From: Chaetomium olivaceum
Lineage: Eukaryota; Ascomycota; Sordariomycetes; Sordariales; Chaetomiaceae
Assembly (NCBI GenBank): GCA_039881045.1
Contig: JAYWVB010000065.1
Coordinates: 62,001-126,000, forward strand
Direction of reading: 5' to 3'
Length of the DNA: 64,000 bases
Shown here: positions 24,622 to 35,767 of the stretch, in pieces
Numbering within the stretch: the first letter of the stretch is position 1
Layout of the letters: the number at the start of each line of letters is the position of its first letter
The notes under the pieces: model-generated
Databases searched by the model: none
Told to the model about the DNA's origin: nothing
The model's input: the letters and a program-made list of their open reading frames with translations, nothing else
Program-made: the position numbers and the translations under genes

Positions 24622-25842
24622 TTAGGCCTTCCAGTCCGCTAGAAGGTTCTCCAGCAGCTCATGTCGCTTCACCGCAGCGTCAAATGTCAAGTACTTCTCC
24701 TTGGCTCCCGTGGCCTTGACCTCAGCCAGGCTCTCATACAACGCCCCGATACCTCTAGCCGGGGGAGGGAGGTCCTCCTGCCAATCCTCCCATTTCCACT
24801 CCACTTTGGACACCTTGTCTGAAGCGAAGTCGTGGATCTCGATGACCCTCGGGACCGTCGCGTCGCTGACCTGTAGGAAGGCCGACTTGGGCGAGATGAT
24901 TCTGATCTCGCCCTTCTCACCCTGAATAGTCCACTCCAGGGCTGGTTCACCAGGAAAAGGCTGGCCGCGGCGGAGCCGGAAGTGTAGGGTTGCGTTCTTT
25001 TGCGTCAAGGCCGATTCGTTCCACTTTCCGGCGACCGAAATCAGATCGGGCACGTCGGAGCGTACAGTCTTGACGACCTTCCCAGTCGCATCCGTAATCG
25101 GGGCGTTTGGCCGCTGGACGTGGAAGTCCCCCTTGGCCGAGGCGAGTTCTCCGATGGAGCCCTGAATTAGGGAGAGTACTGTTCCTGGTTAGCACACCCC
25201 TTCTGTTAACAACACCCTCAACCCCAGACCATACGTACTGTGAGCGAAACCGATTGTGAAGATGTTCCCACCAACGGCCCTCTCCGTAAAGTACGCCAGC
25301 CCCTCCGGAATCGACTCCCGATCGTACAACCCGCCAAACACTCTCACCTCGGAGCTCAACACCTTCCCAATCCGTCCCTCTTCCAACAAGGCCTTCAACT
25401 TCAGCGTCGGCGCCGCCAAACCCCCCTGTAACCCAACCACCGTCTTCCCACCCGCGATCCTGGCGGCCTCCGCCAGCTCCCTCGCATGCTTCACGTCCTG
25501 GGCCAGAGGCCACTCCACATACACATCCTTGCCCGCCTTCACGCTCGGCAGCACCGTCTCATAATGCGAATCCACGCGGGTATTGCACACCACGAGATCC
25601 ACCTCGGCATCGGCCGCCAAGGCCGCCGGGTCGCCGTACACGCGGGTTTCGGCGGGGAGGTTGTAGGCGGCGACGGCGGCGCGCGCGGCGTCGACGCTCG
25701 AGTTGAGGAGGGCCACGATCTGGTACTTGGCGCGGCCGCTGGGGGAGAGCAGGTAGGGGAGATGGGCGTTGGCGGCCCAGGCGGTCTTGGCGGAGGAGGA
25801 GAGGCCGATGAGGGCGACGCGGATGGGGGTGGTGGGTGCCAT
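24622..25842 (-). CDS. Gfo/Idh/MocA-family oxidoreductase, Gal80-like
   Basis: Exons 25842-25239 and 25184-24622 give 388 residues in frame. The N-terminal Rossmann part starts IRVALIGLSSSAKTAWAANA, which resembles the fungal Gal80-like group, where the first glycine loop is modified. Then follow VDLVVCNTRVDSHYETVLPS and the signature GKDVYVEWPLAQD, in which EWPLA replaces the common EKP. The C-terminal part has FTIGFAH and a beta-rich half. This group contains NAD(P)-dependent sugar or sugar-acid dehydrogenases and also Gal80 transcription regulators that keep the fold without catalysis. The Lys of the catalytic EKP motif is absent here (EWP), which favours a Gal80-like or altered-activity protein. 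No introns other than the one given; the start ATG sits in a favourable context. Confidence 0.88.
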
Positions 25843-26364
25843 GGTGGGTGGTTGTTTGGTGCTGGTGGCCGGGTGGTGGTCCTTGAACTTTGAGGGGTTG
25901 GTTGTGAAGGGATTGGTAGTGAATGGGAGATGGAATTAGAGAGCTGGAGACGCCGTATAATTCGGTTTAGGGTTCAGATTTATTATTTCAGAGGATTAGA
26001 AATGTCCATCTATTTTATAGACATGTTTTGTGATTGGCATCTTTGTCGTTGTCGTCCCATGTATTAGAAATCAGGACTGGCAGCGGCCCGTGGCGCCGGG
26101 GTTACAACCTTACAAATCAAGCCATTTGTCAGACACGCGGTCTCGCAATCACTAGGACCATGACGTTATGGGCTAGCGAATCATCCTTCGCTGGTTGGTC
26201 AACACATGTGAGGAGCTGTTCTATGATGCATATGCGGGGATACCTCATGGGGTTTGCGAGTAGCTGTTTAAAACACTCAGGTAGACATGCGATGAGGGCC
26301 CCTGGCCAGGTGTAATTTTCCAAGGCTGGCTACGAAGACCTGGAATATGCCCCTTACCGCTACA
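25843..26364. other. Spacer
   Basis: Contains the promoter of the Gal80-like gene and the 3' region of the next gene. I see nothing else. Confidence 0.45.
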
Positions 26365-27956
26365 TCAGAGCGTCTCCCTGTGACCCTCGGACTCCTCTGG
26401 CGGTCTCTGCAAGGTAGACCCCACTCCCGTCCAATATGTCCAACATGGCTCGCGATGGATCAGATAATCCTTGCTTTTGATAGCAGCAAAAATCCCGATG
26501 AAACCTGCGATGGGCCAAGCTCCAGCTAACCGCCTCAACCAGCCTTTCCCCCCCCGTTCCTTGCTTGTTGCCTTGACAACATCAACATGTACTTTGTCAT
26601 ACAAGGTCGGTAGTGTTGTTGCTCCATACTTCTGCCGCAGACCGTCGTACCAAGGAGGATCGTACAACCCCCAGAACTCCTCTTCTGTGTAATATGTATG
26701 GGAGTACAACACCTTACGGCCGCCCAACTTTGTCAAGCTTGCTTCCAGCGCTCTGTTCTGGCATACGAACGTCTTCACATCCTTTGATGCCGCCCCCCAT
26801 AGGCCAATGTTGATCATCGGCTGCGGTGACCTGTCGTCCCCCGCACCACAGCATGACGGATGGAAGCTGGGTCTTTCGATGGCTTTCAGAGGGCAGAGCC
26901 AAAGCGGCCAAATATCCAAGTTGTCTGCCGTGTAGTCGATGAATTTCTCTGCTGTGTTGTAAGGCAGGGACAGGTCTTGCACCATCTGGCCGAACGACAT
27001 GTTGCTTCCCTGCAAGGCACGGTACAGCATTCGCGTGTGCATGAAGTCGTTGAGGAACCAACGAGTGAGTCGGTTGAACGGAACTAGAGGGAAATATGCA
27101 AAAGCTTGCGCGCCGACCCAGAAGCCGCCGCGGTCGTAGCGGAAGAGATACTCAGCGAGAGGAATGTAATCTGTCGGTGGATCGACGTCGGCTCGGCGGT
27201 CGTTTGGTGCAGGCTGGGAGTCGGCCTTTTGTTTGACGTGAAGATAAAACCAAGGGTCCCATGCACCACTGAATGTTTGAGGGCGTGTAGAAGGAGGAAG
27301 ATCGTCGGTAAGCCTCCCGGTCATAACCATGCCTAGACCCTTAGAGAAGATGATACCGTCAACATAGTCATTCGACAGATCCTCGGTCGCTCTTTGCATC
27401 GCCGTGAGAGTGTTTGCAACAGTGCCGTAACGGTGGTATTCCAACTTCACAAATCGCCGTGCCGGTATTAGGCTGAGCTCGAGTTTCGTGGCAATGCCCA
27501 AGGTCCCGGCGGTACCAGCGGCGCCCCGGAAGAGGTCCGGGTGCTCGGTGGGTGAAGCCCGCACCACATCTCCGGTCCCCAAGACCAACTCGACGGCTCG
27601 GACAGTCTGGTCAAAATAACCATACCGGAACGAACTACTCTCGCCTGCGCTACCGGCAAAGCCACCCCCCACTGTAATGCCAGGGAATTCCATCACCACG
27701 GGTGGCACCATGCCACGAGCCAGGGTGGCTTGGACGAGTTTATCCATGGGGACGTTTGGTTCCACCACGACCGTTTTCGAGACCTCGCCAATCTCGAGGA
27801 TGTTATCGAGTGCGCTGATGTCGACCACGTTTGAATCGTGGGCTGGCCGAGTGGAATTTGTGGAGCCATGGAAAACCCGAAACGGCTCGCGGCGTGTGGA
27901 AAGGACCGCACATCGGTCGCTATGTGGTCAACGGTCGCCTCATGGGAGGAAGCCAT
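26365..27956 (-). CDS. FAD-linked oxidoreductase, delta-24 sterol reductase (DHCR24/diminuto)-like (one frame break)
   Basis: Intronless, about 530 residues. It is a PCMH-type FAD-binding protein. Seen: GSTNSTRPAHDSNVVDIS, VVVEPNVPMDKLVQATL, the FAD loop FPGITVGGGFAGSAGESSS, GDVVRASPTEHPDLF, and the late GLYDPPWYDGLRQKYGA and TLYDKVHVD that are typical of DHCR24-like enzymes. A hydrophobic stretch WPIAGFIGIFAAI near the C-terminus could touch a membrane. In animals and plants this family reduces the C24 double bond of sterols; many moulds have extra copies whose substrate is not known. The first 14 or so codons (MASSHEATVDHIATDVRSF) are one frame off the rest. One extra T in the run at 27900-27902 joins them and makes the CDS length divisible by three. 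Confidence 0.87.
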
Positions 27957-29438
27957 TGCTACCAGTTGGCCCGGTGCTAGATGTGCAATGTGCGAATGCG
28001 AGACTGTAATGTTTCAACCAACCTGGAAATGGGTTGGTCGCCGCATTATGAACGACGCCACGGGGGCGCGTCAACGGAACCAACTGCATCACAGTGACTT
28101 GATCACCGGTTGTTCAGGACGAGCGCATCTCTTTTGTCCCAAGATAGCCCCAACGCCACCTATCAATTCAACCGCTTGCGCTGGGGTATATCCCCGCGAG
28201 ACGGGAGCAGCGGTCATGGTCGAGTTTGTTCTGAACCTAACTTGAAAGGTTCTCAGTTTTCACAAGCTGGTTGTAAGTGAAGTAAAGACACCAGTCGTGA
28301 AGGATAAAAACTATGGCACTCGTTAAAATATGAACTTGTCATCCGGGAACTTGAAGTCGGATATGAGAATGTGATGAATGGAAATACTAGTAATGGCGGC
28401 GTTGAATGCACTCGGCACTGGAACACATGGGAGGGAGGGATTACCTGTTCGTTTTAACACGATTGGCGGTGGCAGCGTGCTGAAGGCGGCAGCGGTCCGA
28501 AGTATTTCTGAGTCAAACCCGCAACGTCAATTCCGATGCAGGTCGCTCGGTCAGTGCCAGTGAAAAAGTGCTCTGAGAAGTCAACACAAAGAGCAAAGAC
28601 TACCTAACATAAACACAAGTTACACAACGCAATGGCGAGGTATCGAGCCTTTGGGAGGAAGAAGGACCAAAATCGGGAGCTGCAGCATAGCCCAACATTG
28701 AGACCCCCAAAAATGCAGGAATGTCGCAACGTGTCCAACTTTAAAGGAATGGATTACTTACCTGAAGGGTAGTAGGGATAAACCGAATAACCTGGCAATG
28801 GTAGGGTATGTACATACACTCAGAGTACCCGGGTATTACGGAGGCATTGATCCAGGCACCATCATGATTTTGATCACAATTGTTCCAGCATTTGGATCCA
28901 GTAAAGAACATTGCTGGGGCTAATCTTGTATTAATAACTAATCACAACCAAATTCTTTACGGCCATAGGGGACAATACGGTGTGGGTTACTCAGCACCGC
29001 CGGTCCTTGTGGAGTTGGAATCAACTCGCCAGCCGAGGTCGGTCACTGATAAGGTGAGGATTATTGATCAGTAATCTGCTGCTTCCGGAGCGCTCCAAGA
29101 ATACCAACACCAAGGATCAAGAAAAGCTTGAGCCGCCTGATCCGCTTCCCGTTTGTCAGTTTTTTTGCATGGAACTGCTCGATAGCAAGGAAACAGAATG
29201 CACACGGAAGGAAATTGGGGGCAAAGAAGCGTGGCACGCCCACTCACGTAGATAGATGTTATGTGTCCTCGCTCATGAAGATTTACGAAATGCATAAATA
29301 AGAAAAGAACCTGCCTTTTCTCTTCATTCTCACAACAAACCACGTAACAACATCTGGCATCTGACATCCCGAACAATAATACTTTTTTAAAGTTCCCAAG
29401 CCTATCAGTCATACTTGTCTCCACCCTTCCTAACCACT
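27957..29438. other. 1.5-kb divergent spacer
   Basis: Between two genes transcribed away from each other. No coding region seen; both promoters must lie here. Confidence 0.5.
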
Positions 29439-30588
29439 ATGCCAACCAAAGGAATTGTTCTTGTTACCGGTGCCAACGGCTATATTGCCGCTCGGACGGT
29501 TGAAGCTTTCCTCAAGGCCGGTTATTCCGTCAGGGGGACCGTCAGATCGCTCTCGTCCGCCACCGACGTGAAGCAAGCCCTCGCCGAATACGCGGACAAC
29601 CTCGAGTTTGTTGAGGTCCCAGATATCACCCTCGCTGGCGCTTTTGATGACGCCGTTAAAGGTGAGTTTAGAATTCTTCAACAATAACCCCACCTAGGTA
29701 GTTAATGCGGAAACCTAACATAAACCTAGGCGTCGACTCTATCGCGCACCTGGCCTCACCCGTATCCTTCTCGTTCACCGAAGCTGAACCTGTTCTTCAC
29801 AGCGCCATCAACGGCACGGTCCGTGTTCTCGAATCGGCGCAAAAGGAACCAAAGATCAAGAACTTCGTTTTGATGTCTTCCGTCACCGCCATCATAGAGC
29901 CAAAGACGGAAGACTACACTTTCACCGAAGCCGACTGGAACACAGCTGCCGAGAAGGCTGTGGCAGAGCAAGGCAACGCGACTCCTGGCCGGGTCATCTA
30001 CTCGGCGAGCAAAGTAGCAGCCGAGAAGGCCATGTGGAAGTTCCGGGACGAGCAAAAGCCCAATTTTACTCTCACGGCCATCAATCCTTGGTCAGTCACG
30101 CCCCACGCTGTCTAAATGCCGTGTAACTAACTAGAAATAGCTTCGTCGCTGGCCCACCTCTGGTGGTCCCCGCTTCGGCAGACAAGATCAGCATGTCTAA
30201 CCTGCTGATTCCGCAGGTCTTCACTGGCAAGGCCTTGGAGGAAGCCGGCTTCCCAGGCTCCGATGGATATGTCGACATCCGCGACGTCGCTCGGCTTGTT
30301 GTGTTTGGAGTCGAGCACGGCGACAAGACTAACAACGAGCGGTTCCTGGCTGCGGCTTATTACTCGCCGGCACAGGCTGTGGCTGATATTCTCCGGCAAG
30401 CGTTCCCCGAAAGAGCCGAAATCATCAAGCAAGGAACCCCCGGTGAGGGCTATTACCCTGACTACCGGTTTCCTCAGCAAAAGGTGTTTGATGGCACCAA
30501 GGCGGTCAGGGTTACTGGCCAGGACTACATCCCGTGGCGCCAGACCGTGTTGGACACGGTTGAGAAGCTGAAGCCCATCCTTGTGTAA
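29439..30588 (+). CDS. Extended SDR, NAD(P)H ketoreductase / dihydroflavonol reductase-like
   Basis: Exons 29439-29661, 29730-30090 and 30141-30588 give 343 residues in frame. Seen: VLVTGANGYIAARTVE (TGxxGxxA cofactor loop), the RGTVRS NADP-binding turn, HLASPVSF, the catalytic YSASKVAAEKA (YxxxK), INPCFVAGPPL and YVDIRDVARL. This matches fungal relatives of yeast Gre2 and of cinnamoyl-CoA/dihydroflavonol reductases, which reduce ketones or aldehydes in the cytosol with NADPH. All catalytic residues are present. The start was taken at the ATG giving MPTKGIVLV; an upstream in-frame TTG is not used. The substrate is unknown. Confidence 0.92.
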
Positions 30589-30768
30589 TTATTCCGAGAG
30601 GGGTAGTAAGTAGTAAATGTGGTACTGGGAGCGAGGTACGGATTGAAATAGACGTCGGTTTGCGCATTGGATCGATCGCCGTAGGTACCTACATACTAGG
30701 TCTCTTGGATAGGTAACTATGGCTTATGGCTGAGTCTGGAAGGTGTCGATTGAATTGCATCCACGCTT

Positions 30769-32289
30769 TTAGAGAACCCCAATGCGTTTCCAGAAGAAAG
30801 CACTCCCACCGACAACGGCTGTAACCCCCGTGTACACGATCAAGCTCCCGTAACCGCTTCCGTAGCCCCCCATCGCCTGACCCAACCACGGACGACCGCC
30901 GACCAATACGTTGCTCAACGGCCCAGATACCACATTCCCGATTCCGCGACCCGCACACAAAAACCCGAAAAGCAAGGATGGGTCGACATATGCGTGCGTA
31001 TACTCCTCGGAGTCCGCTGGACGCGCAATCTCTCGCATGATGCCCGGCCATATGGAGGTGTAGCAGCCAGCAAAGAGACCATATGCCACGCAGAAAGCAT
31101 ACACCCCGGCCAACGTCGACGTCAGGCCCCAAAGCACCAGAACTGCAAGACTTCCCCCCACAGCTGACAACAAAAGACATGTCGTAACCGGTAGCCTGTC
31201 CGTCATCCATCCCATGACAACAGATCCCACTGCAGCGGCCACATTGACAAGCAGCACGGTTAATGCCGAAAGCATGGTGGACGTGCCAAAAGCACCTCGC
31301 ACGTAGGATGGAAGATAGACACCGGGGAGGAAGTACCCCGTGGCCTGAACGACATTGGCAAGCTGGTGCAGCAGAAACCGCGTCGACAGGACATAACGCA
31401 AGTTGAAATGGTGACGTCCCATCCCCGCAGCGGGCAGCGGCAGCCTGGGTCTGACCAAGAATGATAGCGGCAACGCGAGCACAAACAAGACCGCAGCCCA
31501 CACGCGCAGCGCCGTCCGGAACCCATAGGCCGTCAGCAGGAACTCAAGCAGCAGCGGCAAGACAACCCCGCCAAACCCAGCAGCGCTCCACATGATGCCG
31601 TAGGCCATGCCCTTGCGCCGGGCAAACCACTCGTCGATGTAGAGGATACTGGGGCAGTAGGCGAAACAGCCGCCAATGCCGAATAACACGCCCTGGGTGG
31701 CAATGAGCTGGGGAACGGTGGTGCACAAGGAGCTGAGGGCCATGGTCAGGGCGGCGGACATGAGCCCGACGAGGGTGAACCAGCGCGCCCAGCGTGGGCG
31801 GAGGCGGCAGAGGGCAATGACGAAGGGGGTCGCAATGTACATGACACCCTACATATGGACTAATTAGGGTGTGTAAAGAGAATCTGAAAACTGAGAGAGG
31901 AAAACTTACGAGGGTGGTGGTGCCCACCACGGCGATGTTGTTTTCACCGTTGTTGAAAGGAAGGTGAAAGCTGTAGTAATCCTGAAAGACACCGAAGGAA
32001 AAACCGAACCCTGGAGCAGAGACGTTTAGTATTGTAACTCGACGTTGTCCCGTAGCAACCCAAGGATAAGAGGATACATACCCCACACGAGCGCTTCTAC
32101 GGCCCAGCATGCAGCAAGAAAAAGCCACGCATCTTTGCCTGTGTCGGTAGGAGGGAGCGAAAACTCATGAAGTGTCTCAAGACGAGTGTTGGCTCTATCA
32201 GGAACGTTGGTGTCTTCAATGGTTGTTGCTTCGGTCGCTGTTTGGTTCCGGTTCCCCAGAGGCCCCAGCTCAACAGCGGGGCAACTCAT
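30769..32289 (-). CDS. MFS monocarboxylate-porter-like transporter
   Basis: Exons 32289-32082, 32010-31910 and 31848-30769 give 462 residues in frame. The N-terminal 60 residues are polar; the first helix is WLFLAACWAVEALVWGFGFSFGVFQ, the typical opening of fungal monocarboxylate-type porters. Next come YYSFHLPF, and GIGGCFAYCPSILYIDEWF with the conserved RRKGMAYGIMWSAAG after helix 4. A central loop is followed by a second half with YLPSYVRGAFG and GPLSNVLVGG. Eleven to twelve helices expected. The family contains proton-linked or facilitated porters for monocarboxylates, riboflavin and other small acids; the true cargo is unknown. It is convergent with the SDR gene, 180 bp away. Intact. Confidence 0.88.
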
Positions 32290-32607
32290 GATGTGCGTAA
32301 TGGTTGGCGTTATGCACGATACGAAGCAAAACCACTTCGAGTTGGGTGGCCTTGAAAAGTTGAAATCATACCTCCTTTTTCAGGCCCCTCCCCAAAGGCC
32401 TTTTTATGTCGCAGAGAAGGGGTGATGCACTGTGTTTCCGTGCTCTGTCTCTCCTGCCGCTCACCCCTTGTCGTTCAGTTACAGGGGTTCGCCGAAGAGT
32501 CATCGTCACCGAAAGGGCGTGGGGCTTCCCCGCCAAGACCCACGATGGGACTGGCATGGAGCCATTATGGAGCCTCAGGAAACCAAAACCACAAAAACAA
32601 CAAAAAA

Positions 32608-32726
32608 ACATACAACACCAGGGATTCGCTGGTCGTCACCGACCCAACTACTGATCTGGCCCTTACTTGTTTGACTAGGGGAGAGCGGACGGGATCCCGT
32701 ATTTTCAAGTAGGTATGGTCGTATGT
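32608..32726 (-). rRNA. 5S ribosomal RNA gene
   Basis: The minus strand reads ACATACGACCATACC at the 5' end, GGGATCCCGTCCGCTC in the middle, GGTCGGTGACGACC in the internal control region and GGTGTTGTATGT at the 3' end, 119 nt in all. This is the dispersed ascomycete 5S type, very close to what I know of Neurospora. A TATAAA lies about 29 bases upstream on the minus strand, where Neurospora 5S genes have their TATA box, and a T run follows the 3' end as an RNA polymerase III terminator. Confidence 0.95.
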
Positions 32727-32798
32727 AACAGCCGACTGAGCTGGTGTTGTTTATAAAGGTGGGCTCCAGTCCTCTACAGGAGAGTAGAGCAATAAAAA

Positions 32799-32917
32799 AC
32801 ATACAACACCAAGGATTCCCCAGTCGTCACCGACCTGAGTACTAGTTTGGCCCTTGCGAGTTTAACTAGGGGAGAGCGGACGGGATCCCGTGTTTTCTGG
32901 CAGGTATGGTCGTATGT
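32799..32917 (-). rRNA. 5S ribosomal RNA gene, divergent second copy
   Basis: Same orientation and same 119-nt length as the copy at 32608. The 5' start, GGGATCCCGTCCGCTC, GGTCGGTGACGAC and the 3' end are kept. The arms around nucleotides 16-22 and 60-80 and the end of loop A differ at many positions. The upstream TATA box is weaker (AAGATAAAC-like) and a T run follows. It may be a different 5S isotype, as known for Neurospora, or a decaying copy. Confidence 0.8.
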
Positions 32918-33871
32918 GAGAGTTGAGTCCGGTTGTTTATCTTAAGTACCTAACCTAAGGATAAAGGTTAAACTTGCTCCGCACGAAAGGTGCGTGTAGT
33001 GGTTGACCGAGTTGTATCCTCAAAGACTTTGGTTACACTTTGATTGAACCTAAGGGGGAGACTGGTGCTATAAGTCTATAAATGGTTTGCTTGTCCAAGT
33101 CAGCTACGGCATTCCTCTGCGCTGCAGCGATGCTGTGGAAATGGCAAAGCTTTATAATTGTCTCCTTGCGCTAAGTGTATACTGCGTTGTTGAAGTTTTG
33201 TTAGGTACCACATCCCACACCCCCGGAGCGAGACATGGGTGAGAGGAGAAAGATCCGCATATAGTCACCCACAAACCGAATGGAATTTGTCCTAACAACA
33301 TGCAAGTCAAAGCCTGAAAGGCAAACCGACTATTAGGTTTTTATCTTCTTACATGTCTTTTGCTACGGGTATGGGAGTTATTTTATTTCACGTTCCATTA
33401 GGAGTTCTGCTAAGACTGGGTTGCGTACTCGGCCCATTTACGGTTTCGATTATAAGAAGTGTCCACCAATTTAAAGTCTCCGTGCCACTCAATCACCGCG
33501 AGTGCTCTGCGCGGTTTCATGCGGCTTCCCGACTGCCAAGAACCCCGCAAACCGCGAGAATGGATGCCAGAATGTCTTCCATGATCAACCAAACCACTCA
33601 CAGATTCCCGTCACTGGGCCCAACAAGACACCTGCAGCGACACAAGGGCTTTCACCTCCGACAATGCTGTCTGTCCGGGCCTGTCTGATTAATATAGTTT
33701 CCAGTTCAGAAGCCCCAGACTAGTAACCTACTAGTACTACACTATCACGGAAAGTGAGCTGCGGCCTGTCCATTCAACAAGGGGCAAGCGGCGAGACAAA
33801 CGCAACCCCCCCCCCTAAGCGACGATTCTCCCCAAGCCCACCATCACCACCAACACTTCCAAACTACCACC

Positions 33872-34711
33872 ATGGCCAACCACCGCAAGACCTACTTTTT
33901 TCCGCCGACATGGGATTACCACCCCTCTGGCCCCATCCAACTCGGCAACCTGATCATCTCTCCCACCACCCCCGCCGAAGCCCTCAACGGCCCTTCTAGC
34001 CCCCGGCCCGCCACATCCACCCTTTTCCCGTCTACCACCCAAACCAACACCACCTGGTCCACCACCGACCTCCACGCCGGCCGCTACGGGCTCTGGACAC
34101 GATTCCTCTCCTCCGTCCTCGGTATAGGCGTCGACCTCGCGACATCCCACTCCTCGTCCGCCACGCAAACTTTCCACTTCGCCTCCACCGAAACCCACGC
34201 GTTCCTGCCCACACCCGAGTTCATACGCGCCGTCCTGGCCAGCTCACCCGCCGCACTCACCTTCCTGAGCCGGAGCCGCTTCCGCAAGCACCTGTACATG
34301 GTGACGTCGGTCAAGGTGGTGCGCGGGGCGAGCGTCAAGGCGGAGCGGGCGCTGGCGCGCGCGGTGGAGGTCGGGGTGGAACTGGACGGGGTGTTGATGG
34401 GGGGTGCGCCGGTTAGCTTGGGCCCTGAGGTGAGAATGGAGAGGGAGCGGGAGGAGAGCGGGGCGTTTGAAGGGGGGTCAGACTTTGTGTTTGCGTTTGG
34501 GTTGAGGAAAATTGTGGTACGGCGCGGGACGGCGGACGTGGTCAAGCAGGCTGAGTATACGACTGGTGCAATGTATCATGATAGTGTTAGGAAAGTGGAA
34601 GTTTTGTTTGAGGTTGACGGGTCGGCTTGTGAGGAGGTGTGGGTGGGTGGAGATGATGGCATGAGTGTGGTTGAGGGTGAGGAGGAGATGGTCTGTGTCA
34701 AACCCCAGTAG
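33872..34711 (+). CDS. Fungal gasdermin-like protein (HET-Q1/RCD-1 type), putative pore-forming cell-death effector
   Basis: Intronless, 279 residues, strong CCACCATGG start context. I assign it to the fungal gasdermin-like family from the order of elements: TYFFPPTWDY and PIQLGNLIISP at the start, then a glycine/valine-rich strand (GIGVDLATSHSS), a helix and strand pair around residues 135-160 (HLYMVTSVKVVRGAS), and FVFAFGLRKIVVRR near residue 215. This follows the gasdermin N-domain pattern. A C-terminal piece of about 55 residues follows, about the size of the segment removed on activation in HET-Q1. Known for the family: cleavage frees an N-terminal form that makes membrane pores and kills the cell. 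Context supports it: the convergent neighbour 48 bp away is a subtilisin-like protease gene, the known activator type. Alternative: an unrelated beta-rich fungal family. Assignment is by eye, not by search. Confidence 0.65.
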   Translation: MANHRKTYFFPPTWDYHPSGPIQLGNLIISPTTPAEALNGPSSPRPATSTLFPSTTQTNTTWSTTDLHAGRYGLWTRFLSSVLGIGVDLATSHSSSATQTFHFASTETHAFLPTPEFIRAVLASSPAALTFLSRSRFRKHLYMVTSVKVVRGASVKAERALARAVEVGVELDGVLMGGAPVSLGPEVRMEREREESGAFEGGSDFVFAFGLRKIVVRRGTADVVKQAEYTTGAMYHDSVRKVEVLFEVDGSACEEVWVGGDDGMSVVEGEEEMVCVKPQ

Positions 34712-34759
34712 GAGGATGGCTTTTGATGAAGTTCCATTGCTAGGTACAAAGCGACTGAA

Positions 34760-35767
34760 TCACCTCTTCAACGACCTCCCGTCCATAATGCTGGTCATTA
34801 GAAACCGCCTCTCAGGTGGAGATCGCCTGACGAAGTCGTTGAGCAATAGGACATTATACCCGACCCTTTCGTTCGAGAGGTGCTGGAGCCAACTTTTCAT
34901 TCTGTGGTATTCCCTAGAGCTTTTCCCGTTCTCCGGCGGCAATTTTTGATATGCGAACAAGAGCAGGACTGCCGCGATCCCCGCCGCAAGCAGCGTCGCA
35001 AAAGATGTCCCCGATTTGCGCTTGGTTCAGGGGTACAGAGAGATGTCGCGGCCAAGAGGACTCCACGCCTCACCCAAGGTGATCAAATTGAAGTCGCGAC
35101 TGAATGCCGACGCGCTCGTCTTGGAATAATTGACTTTCGCGTCATCAGAGTAAATGCAAAATACGTTGCTGGCTCGGGCGGGGAATGCGGGAGTCAGGCC
35201 CTCGCCTCCAGCATTTGAGGCGGCGGCGGGCATCACGACCTTCGAGGCATGGGCTCGAAGAAGAGCGTCCCGGAGCTCGCTACATCCGGCCTGTTTTTCA
35301 TCGAGAAAGTCAAATGACATGGAAAGCATGGCCGCCTGCTACATGTTCACCGCATAGTCCACAGCTTTGGCGATTGGTAAAGGGATAATTAGAAGATTCC
35401 TGTTGTCGGAAGTCCGGGCGACGTATACACCGCAGTCGGATGCGACGTCGAGCAGGAGCCCAGTTACATAAGTACCATGGCCGCACGGGTTGTTTACTGT
35501 TGTTGCACTATTAGTAGATACCGAACTCTTCACATCTTTGACGCGTTCCACGTTGGCCTGAATGGATGGATGACCCACGTCGAGGCCGGTATCTAGGACT
35601 GCCACCTTGACACGTGGTGTATTCGGAGTAAATTGAATGACATTATCGTAAATGCCTCGAAAATTCGTGAAGAAATTGTCGGTGTGCGCGGCGCTATAAA
35701 AGTACGGTCGACGATTAGCAGCGCTGATGAAGTCAAAGGGCAGGGCAGTGCCTTGCGCGTCCGGTGA
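34760..35767 (-). pseudogene. Subtilisin-like serine protease (HET-Q2-like), two premature stops
   Basis: One long minus-strand frame holds a recognisable S8 peptidase domain. The catalytic Asp sits in AVLDTGLDVGHP, the His in GHGTYVTGLLL, the oxyanion Asn in AAASNAGGEG, and the Ser in SGTSFATLLAAG near the 3' end. The frame is kept throughout but contains a TAG at 35339-35341 and a TGA at 35027-35029. The first fits a Trp codon changed by C to T in a CpA context on the other strand; the second fits an Arg CGA codon. The upstream end at 35767 coincides with a possible splice acceptor, but I cannot find the N-terminal domain normally present, so the 5' part is lost or too altered. Convergent with the gasdermin-like gene. 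It was probably its protease partner and is now inactive, unless readthrough occurs. Confidence 0.8.

Larger units (their letters stand above)
32290..33871. other. Spacer holding the two 5S genes
   Basis: Apart from the two 5S genes I find no gene. The 33.0-33.8 kb part leads into the gasdermin-like gene and should contain its promoter; the last 100 bases before the ATG are rich in C. Confidence 0.55.
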
